From Chamaecrista fasciculata (lineage: Eukaryota; Streptophyta; Magnoliopsida; Fabales; Fabaceae): a stretch of DNA of 64,000 bases. The position numbers and the translations under genes were made by a program. The notes under the pieces are model-generated. The model saw only the letters and a list, made by a program, of their open reading frames with translations. It had not been told where the DNA came from and ran no database searches. Numbering within the stretch: position 1 is the first letter of the stretch; every line of letters starts with the position of its first letter. Positions 58,626 through 64,000 of this stretch are shown here, in pieces. The DNA lies in NCBI GenBank assembly GCA_003254925.1, contig QANZ01055900.1, positions 109,608 to 173,607 on the forward strand, given 5' to 3'.

Positions 58626-59274
58626 TCACTTCATGATTTCACCTGCACAAAAAAGAAGAAAGAAATTTCCATTAATTCATATATTAATATCATAGATCTT
58701 AAATCACAGAAATACATAATATTTTTTTTTTCATTTTATAAAGAAACTTCTTTGATTATCAATTGACTTTCATGCCAAAATTTAGGTTTATCACTAAATT
58801 CATAAATTTTGAGTATTCAGAAACTGATTCATTGACTCAGTATAAATTCAATAACCAAATAATAAGTTTTCTCTAAAATTATTCACTAACTCAAGAAAAT
58901 TAAGAAAAAAAAAAACAGAGTCAAATTAAAGTAAAAACCATAGAGTACATACATGGTTCAAAGTTTGCGGTGCATTTCTCCGGCAGCTGCAAGGCCATGT
59001 TGCGGTCGACGCCGGAGATCGGAGGACCATTGACAAGGACACACAAGCAGGGTTGCCCTAGAGCCTTGAGAGAATTGCAACAAGCCTCACTTGGTGGAAT
59101 AGGGCTAAAAGGAGCAACAGATAGCCTGCATGGAATAAGCTGCACAAGAGCAGAGAAAAATGTGCTTGTGCATGAAGCACTACTTGTTGTGCTTTTGCTT
59201 TGTGCCACCAAAGCCCTAGCTATCAACAAAACCATCAATAGAGACAAAGCCTTTGAACCTAACACCTTCATCAT
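58626..59274 (-). CDS. secreted 8-cysteine lipid-transfer-like protein, 112 aa
   Basis: Two exons on the minus strand: 58953-59274 and 58626-58642, joined at ACCAT|GTATGT and TGTGCAG|GTGAA. The splice restores the eighth cysteine (NFEPCEIMK, stop); reading through the donor would give MYSMVFTLI instead. Signal peptide MMKVLGSKALSLLMVLLIARALVAQ. Eight cysteines: SC, PC, ACC, CLC, KC, EPC. The middle (PIPPSEACCNSLKALGQPCLCVLVNGPPISGVDRNMALQLPEKC) is typical of a small lipid-transfer subfamily. No GPI-anchor tail is seen. The leader is CT/GA-rich, and an RY motif lies upstream. Start: two consecutive ATGs, first chosen. Confidence 0.9.
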
Positions 59275-60464
59275 CTTTCAATTTCTAGTTAATCTCTTTC
59301 TCTCTCTCTCTCTCTCTAGATCTCTTTAATTAACTAATTAATTATACACTTCTTCCCCACTCAAAAAGTTTGTATATAATTAATTAGTTTTAAACTTTGT
59401 TTGATTTATTGCTTGCTTGCACTGTGAGGGTTTGCATTTATAGTATTAGGATATGATTCATGAATTCTATCTGTTCTAACTGTCTTGGATTTTGGTTTGA
59501 GTTTGAGTTTGATTTACCATCAACGCATGCATGCATGCAATCGGTGCTTTCATTCCATCACTTTAATTATAGTTGGAAGATTCAAACCACATGAATAAGA
59601 TTATTATGTGGAATTTCCCAAGGTTTTTGTTACCCGGAATTTTTAAATTAAAACAAAATTAACAAACATATAATTCATTAAAAATAAATTAAATGAGATA
59701 AGATTACGTTTTCATACCAAAAAATCTTAGAATTATTAGTGATCTTTACACCCCCATTTTGTTATCTTCATCTACTATACTTTTAAGGGATTAATTTGTT
59801 TGATAAAATTAAATATTAACAATTTCTTTGTCTAAAAATTTGTTGTCATTAAATGAAGATGATAAAATAAGACGTTGAGATACTAATATATATATTGATA
59901 CTACTTACAAATTAAAGTGTATAAACAGAAGTTTCTAAGATTATAATTGTTTTGCTAGAAGAAGAAAAAAAAAAAGAATTTAGTTCCATAACAAAAATTA
60001 CTGTTCAATACTAGGTTTTAAAAATCAGACCGAACATTAGAACTGTGAAGGTACCAGTTTTTATTCAATGGTTCAGCCGTAGTTTCAACAGGTGACAAAT
60101 AAATAAGGGTAAGTTACAGAAAATGTACTAGTGGTATGACCGAATCTCACATTGTTGCTATGTGGTTCTTCAAGTTTCACTTTGGGTACCTGAACTTATC
60201 GTCGTTAAACAATTAGGGCACCTGTGGTTTTGTTCCGTCAATTTGAACGGAAAATACTAACGTGGCACTCATGTGACTCAGTAAAAAAAAAAATCAAAAT
60301 TTGGTCCACAAACAATCAGATAAGTTTTATTTTGGTCATGAAACTATTTTTTGTTTTATTTTGACCCTTAAACTTTCACGTTTGTTTCGTTTTTTGTCCC
60401 AAAAATATGTGATTTCATATGGTTTATGCCGTTATTTTTCTATAAATATAGGGATGATCACAGG
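59275..60464. other. lipid-transfer promoter region and spacer
   Basis: Beyond the promoter elements the DNA is AT-rich. At 60107 a half-element starts GGTAAGTTACAGAAAATG, sharing its terminus with the 20056 and 47236 elements, and 60290-60400 has the TTTTGGTC-type repeat. The 66-codon ORF is repeat-derived. Confidence 0.4.
59526..59539. promoter_or_regulatory. RY-type repeat GCATGCATGCATGC
   Basis: Overlapping CATGCATG cores, the binding site of plant B3 regulators such as ABI3/FUS3, about 255 bp upstream of the minus-strand lipid-transfer start. It hints at seed expression. A TATA-like ATTATATACAAAC lies closer, at about 59370-59382. Confidence 0.45.
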
Positions 60465-61073
60465 CAAGGTTATTAAGATCGAGATCTTAGATCGTATATG
60501 ATCGAGATCTTAATAAGGTCAACCTTGCCGTATCGTATAGAAGATCGTATTTAGTTAGGATCGGACTAAGATTGCGATTTTCTAGTTAAGATCGTAGGAT
60601 CGTACGATCCATACGATCTGAGACAAAATTTTTTTTTTTGGCCCAAAACGCAGTGTTTTATACATTTTTGTTTTTTGTTTTTAATTTTCTAGCCCAAAAC
60701 GCATAAGTGAGGCAAAATTAGGGTTTCCCTTTCACAAATCACATTTATCTTTTCACTTTTCATAGTCTCTCATATTTTCCGTCGTTCCCTTTCACATTTA
60801 TCTATAGAATCAAAGTTATATTGGTTTTTATCTTTATTTGTAAGATGTTTGACACATCAAAGATGTAAATATACCATAAAAATAAAATTTTTAGACATAT
60901 TTAGAATAAATATAAATTGTTTAGATCTTACGATCCTAATTGTTAAGATCTTACGATCCTAATTTTTTTGTGCAAAAAAAAGTTAGGATCTTACGATCCT
61001 CGATTCAATTTTACGATTCGATCTATTTTTTTCCGCTTCGATCTTTATTAAGATCTCGATCTTAATAACCTTG
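60465..61073. mobile_element. non-autonomous hAT element, 609 bp, 8-bp target duplication
   Basis: Termini CAAGGTTATTAAGATCGAG and CTCGATCTTAATAACCTTG are perfect inverted repeats. Exact 8-bp direct repeats ATCACAGG flank it (60457-60464 and 61074-61081). The subterminal regions hold many GATCGTA/TACGATC motifs. The middle has no transposase. Confidence 0.88.
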
Positions 61074-61081
61074 ATCACAGG

Positions 61082-61704
61082 TTGAGTTTTGGTCGGACCT
61101 GAGACCTGACCCGATTAGATATGGGATGGGTCACTCCGAATTGGGCCACTTTATTAGGGCTACACAAAAACCCGGTTGACCTGGCATAGCCAATTCGGGC
61201 TGGGGAAAAAAGTAAACAGGGGAAGAAAAGTACCGGGTCAGGCTGGGGTTCGAGTTAACCTTTCAAAAACCCGGCCTGACCTAGGGTAGGTTGCTGATCT
61301 CTTTTTTCTTATATATATATATATATATATATATAACCCTAATCACTCACACACACTCTCTTCATTCCTCAATTCTCATAATCGCCTCGCCTCATCCTCA
61401 TTCCATCCAACTTCAAAGCCTCAATCGAAGCCCTACATCTTTGACTTCGTCTCCTCTCTCCGTCTTCGACTCGGTCTTCGTCTCCTCTTGTTGTCGTCTC
61501 CATCTTCATCTCCTCAATCTTCTTCCATTGCGTCGCCAACATTTCACCATCGTGAACCTTGGCTGCCACGGTGAGTATGTTTCTTTGATGTTTAATCTTC
61601 ATCTCCGACTTTCACGGTGAGTATGTTTAATCTTCATCTTCATCTCTCTATGCTTGGTGGTGGCGGTTTCATGGTTCGGCAGTGAAGATACAAATTATTC
61701 AGGT
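61082..61704. other. spacer with GGCCC-rich repeat and leader-like sequence
   Basis: 61085-61290 is an ACCCGG/CCGGGT-rich repeat. A (TA) microsatellite lies at 61311-61335. 61336-61570 is CT-rich with TCGTCTCC repeats and a donor-like CACG|GTGAGT at 61570, resembling the leader of a host gene, but no coding exon follows before the retrotransposon at 61705. Confidence 0.4.
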
Positions 61705-62295
61705 GAGTAAAAGGATTTTCACTGGCCAACCCATGAAACTTTGGTAATCCATTGAAAAGTGGTCCTTTGATCTCAAAATCCGTTTGGATTTGAGGGAACA
61801 CATTTCGCCGAACCTCATATTGTTCATTAGATTGGGATGCTTCTCTTATAGATCTTCTCGGTCTAGGTTGTCCGTTGTGTAGACCTTGATTTTGGCGAAC
61901 TTCTTCGCGTTCTTGATTGTCTAACCTATGGTTATTGCCTGAGTTTTTATGGATCTTAGTGTTTTATTCAAATTTGGATTTAGGGGAACTAAAGGCTCTA
62001 TAGGTTTCCTAGGCATATACTAGAAAGAATAATAATAGAAGAAAGTAAAGACTAAATTAAATTAAATAAAATAAAAAATAGACTCAAAAAAATTAAACAA
62101 ATAATAAAAGACTCAAAACAAAAACAAGACTAAAATAAAAAAAAATCGACTTAAAAAAAATAAAGACTCAAAATTCGCAAATAATTAAAAACAAAGACTC
62201 AAAAAGAAAAGGACTCAAAAAGAAAAAGACTCAAAAACAAATCACAATTTTCTTAGGAACTCAAGAAACAGTTCCCCGGCAACGGCGCCAAAACT
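61705..62295 (-). mobile_element. gypsy leader, primer-binding site and gag start (broken)
   Basis: Minus strand: the primer-binding site TGGCGCCGTTGCCGGGG (62273-62289) follows the LTR. After a 250-bp A-rich leader the gag ATG is at 62016 (MPRKPIEPLVPLNPN). A stop and frameshift follow; the next frame reads RRNVFPQIQTDFEIKGPL, the conserved beginning of plant Ty3/gypsy gag. Coding ends at about 61709 where other sequence begins, so only the 5' end of the element is present. Confidence 0.7.
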
Positions 62296-63680
62296 TGACC
62301 GGACACCCGTCGTAAGGTGTCCAGCGAGCAATAATGCAAATCAAGTTTAATTTATACTCGAGCCTCGCAAGTATAAACTATATTTATTAAAATAGTATAG
62401 ATGCTAATCCCAAGGTCGAACTCTCGCGGAACTCAATGTGATGAGGCTAAGAGAATTGTGACGAAGGCTATAACTTCTATTCTTGAGGGTTGTCACGATT
62501 TAATAAGATCTTAATGAGTCAAAACAATACTTGAGAGAAAACCCTAGAGATGGACAATCATAGTTCGTTCATCATAAAGATTAGATAATGAATATGCATT
62601 TACTTTTCTATGTTAGAACATGTATTTAAACTATAAACACAATCAATCAAACAATAGAGAGGATACAAGATTAGGATAGGTAACTCATCCATGACTGGAT
62701 TCATGAGCTATTTTCCAAAGCTCTTCGGGACAATTTATATTGTTGTCACATTGGAACAATAAACAAATATATGTATATATATATATATCAATGACGATCC
62801 TAATTATGCAAACAAGTTATTGTAAACCACTCTTTAGCAAACCCTAAAGAGCTACTTTAACGAAATATGATCTACGACTTATATATAACAAACTTTAACA
62901 ATAACACTTGAAAGAGTTAGTCATACCTCATAAATGCAACATCAACATCTGGACTTTACAACGAAGCATGGTGAACTCAAGTCACATGCTTGAGGCATTC
63001 CTCAAGTATCTACCTAATTAGTTACTCATGCTCTAATATGAGAACTTTTCTATTCTAAAGAGAGAATTGGAACGATCTGGAGTAAATTGGTGCTTTGAAC
63101 GTAGAATGACGACCTCTATTTATAGTGTTGAGTAGTGTGCTTGATCCACAAGTCAAGGGAAGATTTTTGCCTCTAGGCCGTGGGCTGCGCCGGCGGCCCA
63201 ATACGAAGGCGCAGCGAAATATCTGCGATATTTCGATTATATCTTCGTATCTTGAATCATAGCCGTGCAAAACATACTCTACTGCTTCAGAATATTCTGA
63301 GCCGCGAGATTTCTCATTTTGAGCCGCTGGCCCAAAGAGACGGCACAGACTCAATCTCTTTTGAAGCTTATTTGCTGACGTCATGTTCTGGAATATTGTT
63401 GCGCCGTGTGAATCACCGAATCTGGGCCGGTGGCCCACATGGCGGCGCAAGGATTATCTTGTGCTCAATGTGATCTTCTGGAATATTCTGATATTTCCCT
63501 CTTGGTTTGACCCTGTTTGGATATCTGAAACACTGAATAAACCATTAAGTAGCACCTATTTATAAAGTATAATAAATAACGCTAATTAACTCATTTTATC
63601 CACTTTATTCCACCATACCTTAGTGTTTCCCTTAGCATATTAATTGGTCTAATTCTAATATATTATTATTATTATAAACA
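62296..63680 (-). mobile_element. 5' LTR of a gypsy element, about 1.38 kb
   Basis: The minus-strand LTR ends GGTGTCCGGTCA at 62296, five bases before the primer-binding site. A TATA box ACTATAAATAG lies at about 63115-63125 on the minus strand. The far edge, TGTTTATAATAATAA at 63680, is my estimate only. The ORFs at 63055-63565 cross the U3 region and are not genes. Confidence 0.6.
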
Positions 63681-63708
63681 TACCAAAAGAAGGCCAAATA
63701 ACTTGTTT

Positions 63709-64000
63709 ACTTTTGGGCTGATCACCCCTGTTGCTCGATTAGAAACGGTAAGATTAATAATCTCTATGGCTGCTCAACATAAGTGGAGGATTTATCAAAT
63801 GGATGTTAAATCAGCCTTTTTAAATGGAACTTTATAAGAAGAAGTTTATATTGAACAACCAATGGGTTATGTTGTAAAAGGCCAAGAAGATAAAGTGTTG
63901 AGGTTAAAGAAGGCCTTATATGGTTTAAAACAAGCACCACGTGCTTGGAATAGTAGAATTGATAAATATTTTCAAGCTAATGGGTTTTTAAAATGCCAAC
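63709..64000 (+). pseudogene. Copia reverse transcriptase fragment, runs off the window
   Basis: Reads [44 protein letters not shown] and [16 protein letters not shown], the N-terminal part of the Ty1/copia reverse transcriptase; the first catalytic Asp (DVKSAFLNG) is present. An in-frame TAA at 63835-63837 sits right after NGTL. No LTR or upstream integrase is present, so it is a truncated remnant, at least on the left. Confidence 0.88.

Noticed and set aside
63055..63565. ORFs in the gypsy LTR
   Set aside because: They cross the LTR promoter region and have no protein similarity I can recognise.
1..64000. Standalone tRNA genes, rRNA genes, CRISPR arrays or bacterial operons
   Set aside because: None seen; the only tRNA-like box A/B pairs are in SINE-like insertions, and everything else fits a plant nuclear genome.

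Overview
This window looks like nuclear DNA of a eudicot plant. The protein-coding genes have GT-AG introns (one gene has 18 coding exons), intergenic DNA is very AT-rich, and most of the length is transposable elements: LTR retrotransposons of both superfamilies, an L1-type LINE with a plant RNase H domain, hAT and Mutator-type DNA elements, Helitrons and SINE-like insertions. A legume is my best guess from the style of the repeats, but the sequence does not prove it.

Six host genes are well supported: a small Gly/Ser-rich protein of 58 residues (4987-5163, minus); a Clot-type thioredoxin-like protein (9040-10590, plus, 2 exons); a DYW-class PPR protein resembling Arabidopsis At5g16860 (15794-18409, minus, single exon); the mitochondrial DnaJ co-chaperone GFA2 (26684-33106, plus, 18 coding exons with an additional 5'UTR intron); and two small secreted 8-cysteine lipid-transfer-like proteins (55562-56164, plus; 58626-59274, minus). 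A RING-H2 protein (46276-46650, plus) is probable. Broken genes are a partial copy of the GFA2 3' end (35422-38520), a 5' scrap of a UGT89-like glycosyltransferase (52031-52265) and a decayed hAT transposase tail (13735-14020).

Layout: 1-1.4 kb holds two LTRs of different families, apparently nested. 1.4-8.9 kb is AT-rich spacer with the small gene, a hAT MITE, a SINE-like insertion and foldback elements. 9-19.5 kb carries Clot, a decayed hAT element and the PPR gene. 19.5-25.7 kb is a transposon block (Mutator-type MITE, 2.4-kb Mutator-type element with long TIRs, Helitron, foldback repeats). 26-33 kb is GFA2. 33-38.5 kb is a partial GFA2 duplication split by a hAT-like element, preceded by a MITE lying between 270-bp direct repeats. 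39.2-45.4 kb is one full-length LINE with 15-bp target duplications and a single visible stop in ORF2. 45.5-52 kb is repeat-rich spacer with the RING gene. 52.3-55.5 kb looks like the 3' end of a Tat-lineage Ty3/gypsy element with a spliced antisense gene and an LTR ending 88 bp before the first lipid-transfer ORF. 56-60 kb holds the second lipid-transfer gene. 60-64 kb holds a small hAT element, the 5' end of another gypsy element on the minus strand and a Copia reverse-transcriptase fragment running off the window.

The host genes are unrelated and independently transcribed; nothing suggests a gene cluster acting together. The main interest is the transposon biology: terminal structures with readable target-site duplications, captured host-like DNA, and the antisense spliced gene inside a retrotransposon.
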